A stretch of 64,000 nucleotides of DNA from Effrenium voratum (GCA_963377175.1 CAUJNA010001469.1:1-64000), one strand, 5' to 3'. Positions 31,008 to 41,047 are shown, counted from the stretch's first letter. Notes: generated by a model not told the origin, from the sequence alone. Program-made: numbers and translations.

Positions 31008-32456
31008 TCACACTGGACAGCCACTGTTCATTGGGTGGCAGGTGTCCGTCATGGTCATGGGGTCATGGCACACTATTTCGTCGGCTGCACAGTATACCGG
31101 GCAAGGGTATGAAGCGCACCAGTTGTAGCCATCACAATTCTCGCATGGAGGTGGGCTATGGCACACATGATCCCCTGCCGGACATGTGACTGGGCAGCCT
31201 GCGCTCTTTGGGTGGCAGCTGTCCGTCATTGTTGTGGGGTCGTGGCACATCACTTGGTCACTGCTGCAATAGACGGGACAGCTGTAGGACGAGCAGTAGC
31301 TGTAGCCACTGCAAGTATCGCACGTCGCTGGAACATGGCACACCTGTTCACCTGCTGCACATGTGACTGGGCAGCCGGTACTCATCGGGTGGCAGCTGTC
31401 GGTCATGGTCGTGGAGTCGTGGCACATTACTTCGTCGGAGGAACAGTACACCGGGCAAGGGTGTGAAGAGCACCAGTTGTAGCCATCGCAAGTCTCGCAA
31501 GATGGTGGCGTGTGGCACACGCTGTCCCCTGCAGGACATGTAACTGGGCAGCCTGCGCTCTTTGGGTGGCAGCTGTCCGTCATTGTTGTGGGGTCGTGGC
31601 ACATCACTTCGTCACTGCTGCAATAGACGGGACAACTGTACGACGAGCAGTAGCTGTAGCCACTGCAAGTATCGCACGTCGCTGGAACATGGCAGACTTG
31701 CTCACCTGCCGCACATGTGACTGGGCAGCCTGTGCTCATCGGGTGGCAGCTGTCGGTCATGGTCGTGGAGTCGTGGCACATTACTTCGTCGGACGCACAG
31801 TACACCGGGCAAGCGTATGCAGAGCACCAGTTGTAGCCATCACAATTCTCGCAGGGAGGCGGGCTATGGCACACATGATCCCCTGCAGGACATGTGACTG
31901 GGCAGCCTGCGGTTTTGTTGTGGCAGCTGTCCGTCATGGTCATGGGGTCATGGCACATGACTTCGTGGGCGGCACAGTATACTGGGCAAGGGTGTGAAGA
32001 GCACCAGTTGTAGCCATCACAAGTCTCGCAAGATGGTGGCGTGTGGCACACATTGTCCCCTGCAGAACATGTAACTGGGCAGCCTGCGCTCTTTGGGTGG
32101 CAGCTGTCCGTCATTGTTGTGGGGTCGTGGCACATCACTTCGTCACTGCTGCAATAGACGGGACAGCTGTAGGACGAGCAGTAGCTGTAGCCACTGCAAG
32201 TATCGCACGTCGCTGGAACATGGCACACCTGTTCACCTGCTGCACATGTGACTGGGCAGCCCGTGCTCATCGGGTGGCAGCTGTTGGTCCCGGTCGTGGG
32301 ATCAGGGCACATGACCTCATGCGCGCTGCACATGACCTTTGCTGATTCTTCCTTCTTCATCTTCGTCTGCAAGGCACAGGCGCCTTTGCTCTCCTGGGGA
32401 GTAGTGTCTGCCAAAACGACACTGGCGGTAATCATAGACACAAGAACACACAGCAT
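31008..32456 (-). CDS. secreted Cys/His-rich repeat protein, array copy 3
   Basis: 482 residues, intact, same architecture. The linker after the second A module is HPKSAG as in copy 1; the last linker is HPMNSG instead of HPMSSG; module 5 has DSVCH for DNVCH. The stop-to-stop distance from copy 2 is 3166 bases. Confidence 0.9.
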   Translation of the reverse strand: MLCVLVSMITASVVLADTTPQESKGACALQTKMKKEESAKVMCSAHEVMCPDPTTGTNSCHPMSTGCPVTCAAGEQVCHVPATCDTCSGYSYCSSYSCPVYCSSDEVMCHDPTTMTDSCHPKSAGCPVTCSAGDNVCHTPPSCETCDGYNWCSSHPCPVYCAAHEVMCHDPMTMTDSCHNKTAGCPVTCPAGDHVCHSPPPCENCDGYNWCSAYACPVYCASDEVMCHDSTTMTDSCHPMSTGCPVTCAAGEQVCHVPATCDTCSGYSYCSSYSCPVYCSSDEVMCHDPTTMTDSCHPKSAGCPVTCPAGDSVCHTPPSCETCDGYNWCSSHPCPVYCSSDEVMCHDSTTMTDSCHPMSTGCPVTCAAGEQVCHVPATCDTCSGYSYCSSYSCPVYCSSDQVMCHDPTTMTDSCHPKSAGCPVTCPAGDHVCHSPPPCENCDGYNWCASYPCPVYCAADEIVCHDPMTMTDTCHPMNSGCPV

Positions 32457-32505
32457 TGCGGATGTCGAGGTGTCCGAAACGGGCAAGGTGGAGCTTGAGA
32501 GCTTC

Positions 32506-32526
32506 AAACGGCTGCAAACGGAGTAA
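32506..32526 (-). promoter_or_regulatory. predicted spliced-leader acceptor, copy 3
   Basis: Same GTTTGCAG 55 bases before the ATG. Confidence 0.4.
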
Positions 32527-32626
32527 TTGTTACCTGTTACTGGATTGTTTCTCTGTTGCTAAAGGGAAGCGTAAAGGGAAGCCAGCCATTGTTGCGATTT
32601 ACATTTTAGGACACTGGGTCTCAAAG

Positions 32627-32807
32627 CAGGACCTGCATCTTTTTCCCGATTGGCATACACGCGCGTTGGGCGGAAGGCAGCAGGGCCAATCCACTTGCAG
32701 GATTGACAGGCGAAAGTGGAGAGAATATTCTCTTTGACATGCGTCATCTGAAGCAGTGGAATAAAACACGGAATCCAAGTGCCCATAGAGCTTGCGATGG
32801 AGCCAAG
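32627..32807 (-). pseudogene. frameshifted relic of the 36.7-36.9 kb exon, unit 3
   Basis: Shares the frame breaks of units 1 and 2. Confidence 0.7.
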
Positions 32808-34756
32808 ACGCGTCCTTTCCCTACTATATACTTGTTTGACTTTTTCGGTTCTTGGTCTCCTCCGTGTCGTCAATTAGGCCTATCAAGCTCGAGAAAAGGG
32901 CTTGGCGCTCTGGGGCGCACCCGCGTCTTTATGAATTTTAACTGCGTGGAAGGTCGGCTGCAGCTTAAGTGATTCAAGCACTCCAACCTCCAAAGTGCCC
33001 TTGTGCCCTCTGGCTTGGAGCTACACCTTGGTTGACGTTGAAAGGGGAGCAAAAAAAAAAAAAAAAAGCTGTTAAGTGGGGATTTCCCACTAAACCACAA
33101 TAAGCAAAAATGTAAAATGTTTCCCAACAACAACCATGACACTGAGCCCATCTTGTCCCCTCTGGCTTGGAGCTACACGTATTGAACAGAAGCCGGCACC
33201 TTAGATGCAAGGCAGGCTGGGCGTCCCCGGAATCCGTAAGCTCGGCCTCTGACGCCTTGCAAAAGGCTACCTTGGCACCTACTGGCAAACACGTGGTTTC
33301 TCCCGAGCTCGAACCAGGAGCTGGGGCTGAGTCAAAGCCGGGCGGCATCTGCTCGCCAATGCAAGAGCTAGCCATCGCTGGGTGCATCTGCTCTCAGAAT
33401 GCACGAGCCATTCCCGCTTCACAAAACTGTCGTCCGGCACAGCACCTTTGCAAAGCGGCGGCTCGTACTTGTCCAAGCCAAAGAGCTACCAAAGAGGAGA
33501 TCCACCACGCAAAAGTTGGAGACCTCCTGTAGTGGGCCCGGCTTGATGTGAGCTTTTCCCCCCATGCATACTCGCAAAAGAACGGCAAAGGGCTGGGCAC
33601 GTCGGCGGGCACCGGTCTTTGTTCACTCACAACTCACACATACAAATATGCTTTAATACAAACCTTCGGACTCAGAAACCCCAAGTTACCTGACCTAATC
33701 TGGTGTCAAAGGGATGGGCTCGTCGGGCATTGCTTGCCCGCAGGGCACAAGAAGCGCGCATAGGACAAGCTGATGAACCCACCTAGTTAGCCCACGAAAA
33801 GATGAAGGATTTTCCCGTGGCCCACTGCCAACATTTGCTGAACAAACCAGCTGCCAGGTCCAGGCGGTTACAGAACTGGAAGACTCCGGAATTCTCTGCG
33901 AAGAGTTTGGAGCGGCAGCTGGCGTCAAGGAGTTGGGGCTGAGTCAAGGACAGGGCCACAAACTTTGTAAGAGGCGCCTGGGGCAACAGGCTGGGCGCTG
34001 GGCATCTACTTCCACTGCTGACTCAGACATGCTCCAAGTAAGGGCGCAAAGCTAGGCCCAGGCTGTGCAAGCAACTGCTCGCACATCCTGACTCACTCGA
34101 CTTAAAGCTTGCAAATTGGCAACTAAACTACTCAAGTCCGGAGCAGGAGACTTGACTTCAAGCCTTCCGCAACCCGCACTCGACCGGACATCTTCTGCAA
34201 GTTGCTGTGAGAAGCCTTCCGAGCTCAGGTCTGAGTCCATCTGAGTCCATCTCTTCAACGCGTCGCCAGAAGTTTCCGGCATTGCACAAGGCTTGCTGGG
34301 AGCCAAACTTCAGCCCGTCGGGAAACCATGCGCTCAAGCAGGCCCAAATATGTTCCCTTTCCCAGCTCTTACAAAAAGGGGGCAAACCTGTCCAGCATGG
34401 AGAGGGGTTGGTGATCACAACCGCAGGCTCGCATCATCACCATCCGCTTCTGCCTCTTGCTTGTTCTGAGCAAGTCGTCGGCTCAAGGGAAAAGACAATT
34501 GTTTATGATGTTTACCCTTGTTTCAACACTCAAAACAAAGTCCTGAGCGTACCTCCTTTTCTCATAGCAAGAGCAGATTCACGCTTCGCGTTCTGAAGCA
34601 GAGAAGCACCCTGGAAGGTCGCTGTAGTCGGTTACCCCGACTTGGCTGACTCTTCCTGTGCGAACCTCGCGGTCAAAAGTTCAAACTTCGCGCTCAAGAG
34701 TATAAGGGTGCACATGAACTACTTGTGGCCATGGCACTCCCAATATGGATACACGC
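32808..34756. other. intergenic part of array, between copies 3 and 4
   Basis: About 580 bases longer than the other spacers. A run of about 17 A (33050-33066) replaces ACAATTTTAAATTTT of units 1-2. 33150-33480 is unique within the array but shares words with 17.65-17.96 kb. From 33478 it matches the unit 1 flank including the part deleted in units 2-3. Short TCTGAGTCCA tandem at 34228-34253. Confidence 0.7.
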
Positions 34757-36205
34757 TCACACTGGACAGCCACTGCTCATTGGGTGGCAGGTGTCCGTCA
34801 TGGTCATGGGGTCATGGCACATTATTTCGTCGGCTGCACAGTATACCGGGCAAGGGTATGAAGCGCACCAGTTGTAGCCATCACAATTCTCGCAGGGAGG
34901 CGGGCTATGGCACACATGATCCCCTGCAGGACATGTGACTGGGCAGCCTGCGCTCTTTGGGTGGCAGCTGTCCGTCATTGTTGTGGAGTCGTGGCACATC
35001 ACTTGGTCATTGCTGCAATAGACGGGACAGCTGTAGGACGAGCAGTAGCTGTAGCCACTGCAAGTATCGCACGTCGCTGGAACATGGCACACCTGTTCAC
35101 CTGCTGCACATGTGACTGGGCAGCCGGTACTCATCGGGTGGCAGCTGTCGGTCATGGTCGTGGAGTCGTGGCACATTACTTCGTCAGCGGCACAGTATAC
35201 AGGGCAAGGGTGTGAAGAGCACCAGTTGTAGCCATCGCAAGTCTCGCAAGATGGTGGCGTGTGGCACACGTGGTCCCCTGCAGGACATGTAACTGGGCAG
35301 CCTGCGGTTTTGTTGTGGCAGCTGTCCGTCATGGTCATGGGGTCGTGGCACATCACTTCCTCACTGCTGCAATAAACGGGACAGCTGTAGGACGAGCAGT
35401 AGCTGTAGCCACTGCAAGTATCGCACGTGGCTGGAACATGGCACACCTGTTCACCAGCTGCACATTGGACCGGGCAGCCGGTACTCATCGGGTGGCAGCT
35501 GTCAGTCATGGTGGTGGAGTCGTGGCACATTACTTCGTCGGACGCACAGTACACCGGGCAAGCGTATGAAGAGCACCAGTTGTAGCCATCACAATTCTCG
35601 CAGGGAGGCGGGCTATGGCACACATGATCTCCTGCAGGACATGTGACTGGGCAGCCTGCGGTTTTGTTGTGGCAGCTGTCCGTCATGGTCATGGGGTCAT
35701 GGCACATTACTTCGTGAGCGGCACAGTATACCGGGCAAGGGTGTGAAGAGCACCAGTTGTAGCCATCGCAAGTCTCGCAAGATGGTGGCGTGTGGCACAC
35801 ATTGTCCCCTGCAGGACATATGACTGGGCAGCCTGCGCTCTTTGGGTGGCAGCTGTCCGTCATTGTTGTGGGGTCGTGGCACATCACTTGGTCACTGCTG
35901 CAATAGACGGGACAGCTGTAGGACGAGCAGTAGCTGTAGCCACTACAAGTATCGCACGTCGCTGGAACATGGCACACCTGTTCACCTGCTGCACATGTGA
36001 CTGGGCAGCCCGTGCTCATCGGGTGGCAGCTGTCGGTCCCGGTCGTGGGATCAGGGCACATGACCTCATGCGCGCTGCACATGACCTTTGCTGATTCTTC
36101 CTTCTTCATCTTCGTCTGCAAGGCACAGGCGCCTTTGCTCTCCTGGGGAGTAGTGTCTGCCAAAACGACACTGGCGGTAATCATAGACACAAGAACACAC
36201 AGCAT
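34757..36205 (-). CDS. secreted Cys/His-rich repeat protein, array copy 4
   Basis: 482 residues with the same ATG, signal peptide, A-B-C-A-B-A-C order and stop. It is the most divergent copy: VQCAAGEQ in module 4, VICPAGD in module 2, CSSEEVMC, and HNKTAG after the second A module as in copy 2. The frame is open upstream to 36346 but contains no ATG there, so the common ATG is kept as start. Upstream sequence diverges from the other units beyond about 36290. Confidence 0.9.
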   Translation of the reverse strand: MLCVLVSMITASVVLADTTPQESKGACALQTKMKKEESAKVMCSAHEVMCPDPTTGTDSCHPMSTGCPVTCAAGEQVCHVPATCDTCSGYSYCSSYSCPVYCSSDQVMCHDPTTMTDSCHPKSAGCPVICPAGDNVCHTPPSCETCDGYNWCSSHPCPVYCAAHEVMCHDPMTMTDSCHNKTAGCPVTCPAGDHVCHSPPPCENCDGYNWCSSYACPVYCASDEVMCHDSTTMTDSCHPMSTGCPVQCAAGEQVCHVPATCDTCSGYSYCSSYSCPVYCSSEEVMCHDPMTMTDSCHNKTAGCPVTCPAGDHVCHTPPSCETCDGYNWCSSHPCPVYCAADEVMCHDSTTMTDSCHPMSTGCPVTCAAGEQVCHVPATCDTCSGYSYCSSYSCPVYCSNDQVMCHDSTTMTDSCHPKSAGCPVTCPAGDHVCHSPPPCENCDGYNWCASYPCPVYCAADEIMCHDPMTMTDTCHPMSSGCPV

Positions 36206-36254
36206 TGCGGATGTCGAAGTGTCCGAAACGGGCAAGGTGGAGCTTGAGAGCTTC

Positions 36255-36275
36255 AAATGGCTGCCAACGGAGTAA
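36255..36275 (-). promoter_or_regulatory. predicted spliced-leader acceptor, copy 4
   Basis: ACTCCGTTGGCAG at the same 55-base distance from the ATG; one base of the pyrimidine part differs from copies 1-3. Confidence 0.35.
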
Positions 36276-36677
36276 ATGCTACCTGTTACCTGATTGATTC
36301 TCTCCACTGCTGCTGCAAGCAGGCTGACTGCTGAGGTCTCAAGCAAGGCTTTCTAACAATCGGTGGATTTGTGTCGGCTTCCCCCATTTTTGGAACGTTA
36401 ATGATTTTGGGTTGCTCATCGTGTAGATTCCCTCTCGGCCAGCAGTAAGCAAGTACAGTAGGTTGCCGGCCCTGTACGAGCAGCTAGAAGATGCAAAATG
36501 CAGGAAGTTCGGCCACAAGATCTTAAAAGCTAAGAAACTGTCATTTTGTAGAGCACCTGCTTTGTTGGTTGTTTATTCCAAAAAGGGAAACGAAGCCCCG
36601 TTGGGTTGGTTGCTAAGGGAAACACAAAGGGAAGCCAGCCACTTGGGTCCGATTTCCATGGGGTGTCGGAGCAGGAC

Positions 36678-36875
36678 CTGATCATCTTTTCCCAGTCGTA
36701 CACGCGCGTTGGGCGGATCGCAGCACGGATGCACTTGCAGGATTGACAGGCGAAAGCCCCGGAGAGAATGTCTTTGAATGGCGTCATCTGAAGCCGTGGC
36801 TCAAAAAATCCGGAATCCCAGTGCCCGTAGAGCTTCCGATGGAGCCACAGCTCGTCGCAAGCTGTGCAAGTTGAT
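36678..36875 (-). CDS. Cys-rich multi-exon protein, exon C (CxxC motifs)
   Basis: 198 bases. After one base the frame reads STCTACDELWLHRKLYGHWD, SGFFEPRLQMTPFKDILSGA, FACQSCKCIRAA, RVYDWEKMIR. Two CxxC pairs (CTAC, CQSC) spaced by about 45 residues suggest a zinc-binding module. It follows a family-2 element ending ACCTAG and is in phase (2/1) with exon B. The 3' donor would be GTCCTG at 36677, which is weak. Relics of this exon lie beside array copies 1-3. Confidence 0.6.
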
Positions 36876-36989
36876 CTAGGTCCTCCAGTAGAGAGGCTAG
36901 AATAAGGGTCCCTTTTTTCTGTAGTCGATTTTAGTAGGCGAACCCTCCCAACCAAAAAAGGGGTGAGAAAGGGCACCCAGCTGGGGGAC
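36876..36989 (-). mobile_element. family-2 TIR element forming an in-phase intron
   Basis: The element spans CTAGGTCCTCCAG to CTGGGGGACCTAG (12 of 13 terminal bases inverted). As an intron on the minus strand it runs from GTCCCC to ACCTAG, 114 bases, joining ATG ACT AG to A TCA ACT without a frame change. Flanking TGAT and TCAT may be a diverged 4-bp duplication. Confidence 0.75.
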
Positions 36990-37042
36990 CTAGTCATGCT
37001 GAGCCCTGCAAAACCTCCGACTGAACAACCCTCAGGCCGCCC
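36990..37042 (-). CDS. Cys-rich multi-exon protein, exon B
   Basis: 53 bases reading GRPEGCSVGGFAGLSMT. The acceptor is a textbook CTTCTGTGCTTTGCTCCGCAG. Phase 0 at the 5' end and phase 2 at the 3' end fit both neighbours. Confidence 0.55.
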
Positions 37043-37107
37043 CTGCGGAGCAAAGCACAGAAGTCAGGGGAAGCATGCGATCTATCAGGGATCCTTACAT
37101 TATACAC

Positions 37108-37323
37108 CTGACAATTGCCTTGTAAATGGTGGTTTCGGTGGAAAACGCCATGCTTCAAATCGGCAAAATGTATCTTTTCAGGAGCCCTGTCTATGTTGTG
37201 CACTTGGCACTGGAGGCTTTGCACACAGAAGCTCTGTTCATCTCTGTTCTGTCCCATCCGTTGGTGTCGGGCGCAGGCGTTGCACAAACGACGCAACTGC
37301 GCGTTTTGCAAAGGACACTGCAT
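37108..37323 (-). CDS. Cys-rich multi-exon protein, exon A
   Basis: 72 codons from a possible start ATG (37321-37323): MQCPLQNAQLRRLCNACARH then QSLQCQVHNIDRAPEKIHFA and FHRNHHLQGNCQ, ending at a GTGTAT donor. CNAC with several His residues again suggests metal binding. The intron to exon B is 65 bases (37043-37107), phase 0, and is not a TIR element. ATGCAG could instead be part of an acceptor, in which case the start lies farther upstream. Confidence 0.55.
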
Positions 37324-37429
37324 CGATCGAAGTTATGATTTCAATCGAATCTTCACAATAAAGTTCAAATGTCCCTTTTATTCGGCTTACGAGAGGAAAC
37401 CGAACCAAGTGGGAACCTTTTGTTTCAAA

Positions 37430-37585
37430 AGATCCTGGGTATGGAAGGCTTGGTTGCCTGGGACTCGTCCGCACGCCTTCCGCATTCTTTCGCGCGACTT
37501 CCACGCTTTTCTCGTGAAATGTCCGCACTGGCCCTTCCGCATCTCTTGCTCCGCTTTGTCTCTTCGCCGCACACACTGCGGGAAG
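37430..37585 (-). CDS. candidate upstream exon of Cys-rich gene
   Basis: The minus strand reads DQLPAVCAAKRQSGARDAEG, PVRTFHEKSVEVARKNAEGV, RTSPRQPSLPYPG with good third-position G/C. Ends are approximate. It may be the 5' exon of the gene at 36.7-37.3 kb; phase was not tested. Confidence 0.35.
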
Positions 37586-37599
37586 CTGATCCCATGTCA

Positions 37600-38932
37600 C
37601 TAAACCGATACACTACGACAAGCCTTTAGTCTTCAAGCAGTGTCGCGCTCCATGCACGTGCATGCTGCACGACTGGTCGGAAGCTTGCTATCGCACTGTA
37701 CTCTTAGCAATTCAAATATCTAACACCTGGGCATGTATACAAAACCCACATCCTTTCCCTACTTCCATGTGTTTTGACGTTACCGTCTTTGTGTTCCTCC
37801 TTGTCGTTGCACACCTGTTTTTCGCTCAACTTGGATTTTTCACGCTCGGGAAAAGGGCTGGGCGCTCTTGGGCGCTGCATTCATTTGGACGTACTCATTC
37901 AAAGCAACAGAGCGTAGGTTGTCAGCCTCCAACCTCCAAAGTGCCCAGCTCGTCCACTCCTGTTGGAGCTACACTGAAGCACGCCCAAAAGCGCATCAGA
38001 AAGCACCCACAGTTCAAGCATGGCTGCTTTCAGAAAATGTCCTTGGACTCCGCATCGCAATGTTGCTTGGATGCATCGTCTTTAGTATCATGACCAAACA
38101 GCCTATTCAGCGGCAAAGCACACCTTCTCTCTAAAGCCATGGCTCATTTTCCACGGCGCGCAAGCGAGCGCAAAGCGAAAGGTGTGCGGATGGTCAAAGG
38201 CTGAAATCAGGCGAATCGACAGTGCCACCCCGCAGACCCACAGGCATCGCTAACTTCCAACTGCCAGGCAGCCAGAAGCACAAAGCGAAAGCAAGCGTCA
38301 GGCCAACACCGAGGCTCTGAAGCTGCAGCTTGCCAAGAAATGCGCCGGATGAGCGATTCTTTCCTGACCTAAAGGGGATCAACGATCTCGATATATATAT
38401 ATATATAAACAGTGGACGAACACAGCTCAAACTCACCAAACCAGGGTCCATGGGGGTCACCCCATATACATAATATATATATATATATAGATCGATCCAT
38501 GCTCAGCGCCCATCGACACCTCACACCCTGATCTTCGTCCTTGGTGTTTCCAAAGTCACTGATACACGACAAGCAGAATGCTTGACCATGATTGACCAAA
38601 GATCCCTCAGAGAGTTGTCAACTTGCCATCTCCCTAAGATTTCACCAGAAGCATATGGGATGTGTTGAAATAGGGGAGCCCCAAAAATATGTGCTTGTTA
38701 TTCTCACTCGAATATGAACCTCAACGCGGGTGTCCTCAAACGTACACACCCAGATGGCCCATATGGGTTTGTCTCAAAATAGGAGATTTCAACGGGAAAG
38801 GGCGGCTCCCTTTTTGGTTTCCCTTCAAAGAAACTCCGAGGTCGCCAGAACTCCAAGCTAAGCTTCAGGGGAAGCAGCCTTCCAGGTTGGCCTGTTGACC
38901 CCGTTTTTTACCATCTTGTGGTCAGGCCAAAC
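37600..38932. other. no gene; dispersed repeat and (AT)n runs
   Basis: 37965-38345 is the second copy of the 20.3-kb repeat. (AT)n runs are at 38387-38406 and 38466-38488. 38800-38850 carries the recurrent TTTTTGGTTTCCCTTCAAAG word. Confidence 0.55.
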
Positions 38933-38935
38933 GTG

Positions 38936-39127
38936 CAACCTCGGTCCAGTTTGGCTTCCTCGTTCGGACTTCCAGCCATTCCGAGATTGAAAAAAGCGGT
39001 TTCCTTCTATGTCGATGGTCTGGACAGATTCGGATTGGTTTCAGAATGGCTAAAGAAGACTCGAAGATCCGCACACGCCTGGCATGCCCGGCATGAAGAA
39101 GGGAGGCCTCAGCTTCGAGCGACGTGA
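38936..39127 (+). CDS. candidate terminal exon
   Basis: The plus-strand frame reads SLASSFGLPAIPRLKKAVSF, YVDGLDRFGLVSEWLKKTRR, SAHAWHARHEEGRPQLRAT and stops at TGA (39125-39127), or continues from a GTGACG donor overlapping it. Codon bias is coding-like. The 5' boundary is not fixed. Product unknown. Confidence 0.4.
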   Translation, partial: QPRSSLASSFGLPAIPRLKKAVSFYVDGLDRFGLVSEWLKKTRRSAHAWHARHEEGRPQLRAT

Positions 39128-39479
39128 CGAGAAGGACGGGTTGGGCCTTCCGTCGATGTTTGGTTCTGGTTCTCAGGAAGCCAAGAAATGTTTTCGGAAT
39201 GACCTTATTCAAACAAATATAGGGTTATCAAATAACTGCCGTTTGTAATAAATTCAAGCAATTGAGCTTTTTGTGGCATATTGCCGTGTGTTCTATATGG
39301 CGTAACATTTTTAAGATCTTAAATATCCTGAGGGAAACCAAGGGAAAAAAAGATCTGTCCCCTGTTCCTGAGAAACAAGTGTCAAGTCCTTGCTGGAAAG
39401 GCTTGGGCGATCAGAGTCCTTGGTGCATAGGGAAGGGACTCTAGGATTCCAACCATGCTCGCATATGAGTTAGGTCTTG

Positions 39480-39648
39480 GACGCAAAAACCTGTGGCTGT
39501 GGTTGTCAAAACCATGTTGGTACCATTTTGGGGTAGGCGAATTAATTCACCACCCATTTTAGGCGTCCTGTTTTTTGGTGGGCATTGAATCGGATGTTCA
39601 CTGGGGGCTAACCGATTTGGATTCTGACCCATGGCCATTCTGTCAAGG
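39480..39648. mobile_element. family-3-like element, extended
   Basis: Contains GTTGTCAAAACCATGTTGGT with ACCATTTTGGGGTAGGC, CACCCATTTTAGGCGTCCTG and ends TTCTGACCCATGGCCAT; related in order to the copy at 8026-8146. Confidence 0.5.
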
Positions 39649-39661
39649 AACCCTAGAAGTA

Positions 39662-39755
39662 CCTGGACCCTCGAACTACCCATCAAAATGGGATATCACC
39701 AACCATCATTTTGGGGGTCAAACCCCTTTTTCAGTTGGAAGTTTGAGGGTCCGGG
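39662..39755 (+). mobile_element. family-1 palindromic element
   Basis: Left arm CCTGGACCCTCGAACTACCC, right arm GGAAGTTTGAGGGTCCGGG, TA on both sides. The end is CCGG instead of CCAG, so no acceptor remains; the flanks are not coding-like. Confidence 0.9.
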
Positions 39756-40609
39756 TAGTGCCATCCCCGAAACGGCACATGGGCCATACTTTGTTTTTGA
39801 GAAAGCGAAACGAAGGGGACACGCCAAGTGTCCCACACTTTTCCGAGTCCGATGCTCAAGGAGAATGCCTTCTCAGTGGCCCAGTGTGGACCAAAAAAAC
39901 ATGAAAACGACAAGGACACACAAAAGAACGAAAAAAAACGATTGAGCCTCTAAGCCAATATCCGTTTATTTTAAAGGTAGGGCGAACAAAAATCAGTCTT
40001 TTTTTTCCCAGGAAACAAAAGAACGAACAACGATTGTTAGCACCTTTTTGGAGCCAAACATGGAGAAAGGAAACCAACAGGAAGGGTGGGGTGCGGAAAC
40101 CACTCGGCGGCGAAGGTCAGCTTAAGGTCAGATCTGGCCGATTCGGTTTCAGCGACTGAGCGACTGCCGTTTCCCACGGACCAAGGAGAAGACCCTTGAA
40201 GGGAAGGAACAACCCCGGAGAACACCAGAAGAAAAAAGCCGAGAACATCCTTCCACCGAGAAAACCCTATTGGCCCAAAAAAGAAAAATCCTTGATGGCT
40301 GTAGGGCACCGGTCTTTCCGACTGTCTGGGGCTTTCCGACGGGCCCGACATCGCGGGATGGCCTGGCCGAGTTGACTCAGATGGGACCTGGAACTAAAAG
40401 GTGAGATCTTTGGGGTGCCTAAAATTGGAAAAGCTAGATCATTTCAGGTCGGTGGGCAAGTGAACTAGGGACTAGGGGCTCCAAAACTATGGTTGGGGTG
40501 CCTAAGATTGGAAAATCTAGAAGATCATTTTTCAGGTCGGGCAAGTGAGACCATGGGAACTAGGGGCTCCAAAATGGTTCCTGTAAACAACAGCACATTT
40601 CTCCGGGTG
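39756..40609. other. no gene recognised
   Basis: Two similar 60-base segments, AAAATTGGAAAAGCTAGATC (40421) and AGATTGGAAAATCTAGAAGA (40503), each with TTCAGGTCGG and AACTAGGGGCTCCAAAA, form a direct duplication. No coding evidence. Confidence 0.5.
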
Positions 40610-40767
40610 TCACGGCGTGGACAGGAGGAGCCGCTTTTCCCCATGGAAGCGGGGCGCAAAGCGGGGTGCAGAAGGAAAGCTTTCCACTACCCGATCATCA
40701 GCTTCCATGTTTTGCAAGGAAGGTACCATCCATACGCAGCAAGGAGTCTTCTGGGAATCCTCAAAGG
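40610..40767 (-). CDS. candidate exon downstream of the 41-kb gene
   Basis: The minus-strand frame reads VSFEDSQKTPCCVWMVPSLQ, NMEADDRVVESFPSAPRFAP, ends HGEKRLLLSTP and stops at 40610. Protein-like composition. It is not in phase with the preceding exon through the visible splice sites, so it may be a separate gene or an alternative end. Confidence 0.3.
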
Positions 40768-40772
40768 AGACC

Positions 40773-40932
40773 TCAAGATGGCCCCATGGAAGAGGTGTCA
40801 AGATCCTCAGTTTGTAACCTAAGCGGGCCGCACTGTTCTTCGACTAGAGCGAAAGTAGATATCACCAGATGCGGCAACCAAAGTGGGGGATCTGCGCCGG
40901 CTTTCGATGTCGCATCCTTCAAATACGCTGGG
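40773..40932 (-). CDS. three-exon gene split by two introners, exon 3
   Basis: After one base the frame reads PAYLKDATSKAGADPPLWLP, HLVISTFALVEEQCGPLR and, read through, LQTEDLDTSSMGPS to a TGA at 40773. A GTTACA donor at 40818 is an alternative end. In phase (2/1) with exon 2 across the family-6 element. No domain was recognised. Confidence 0.5.
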
Positions 40933-41047
40933 CTGTCCTCAGACAGATCCGCCAAAAGTGCCCCACATTTTTGGTGGGTCAAATGGAAATCCGACCACAA
41001 AGCACTAAAAGGCTAAAAGGCTAAGGAACCGGATGGCTGGGAGCCAC
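40933..41047 (-). mobile_element. family-6 element forming an in-phase intron
   Basis: On the minus strand the intron runs from GTGGCTCCCAGCCATCCGG to TCTGAGGACAG, 115 bases, leaving GCT TG joined to C CCA. The core TTAGCCTTTTAGCCTTTTAG is shared with the copies at 14839 and 44621. Confidence 0.7.

Noticed and set aside
24662..36205. Cys-rich array as toxins or antimicrobial peptides
   Set aside because: Only Cys richness and secretion would support this; length, repeat architecture and lack of a known toxin fold do not, so no such function is assigned.
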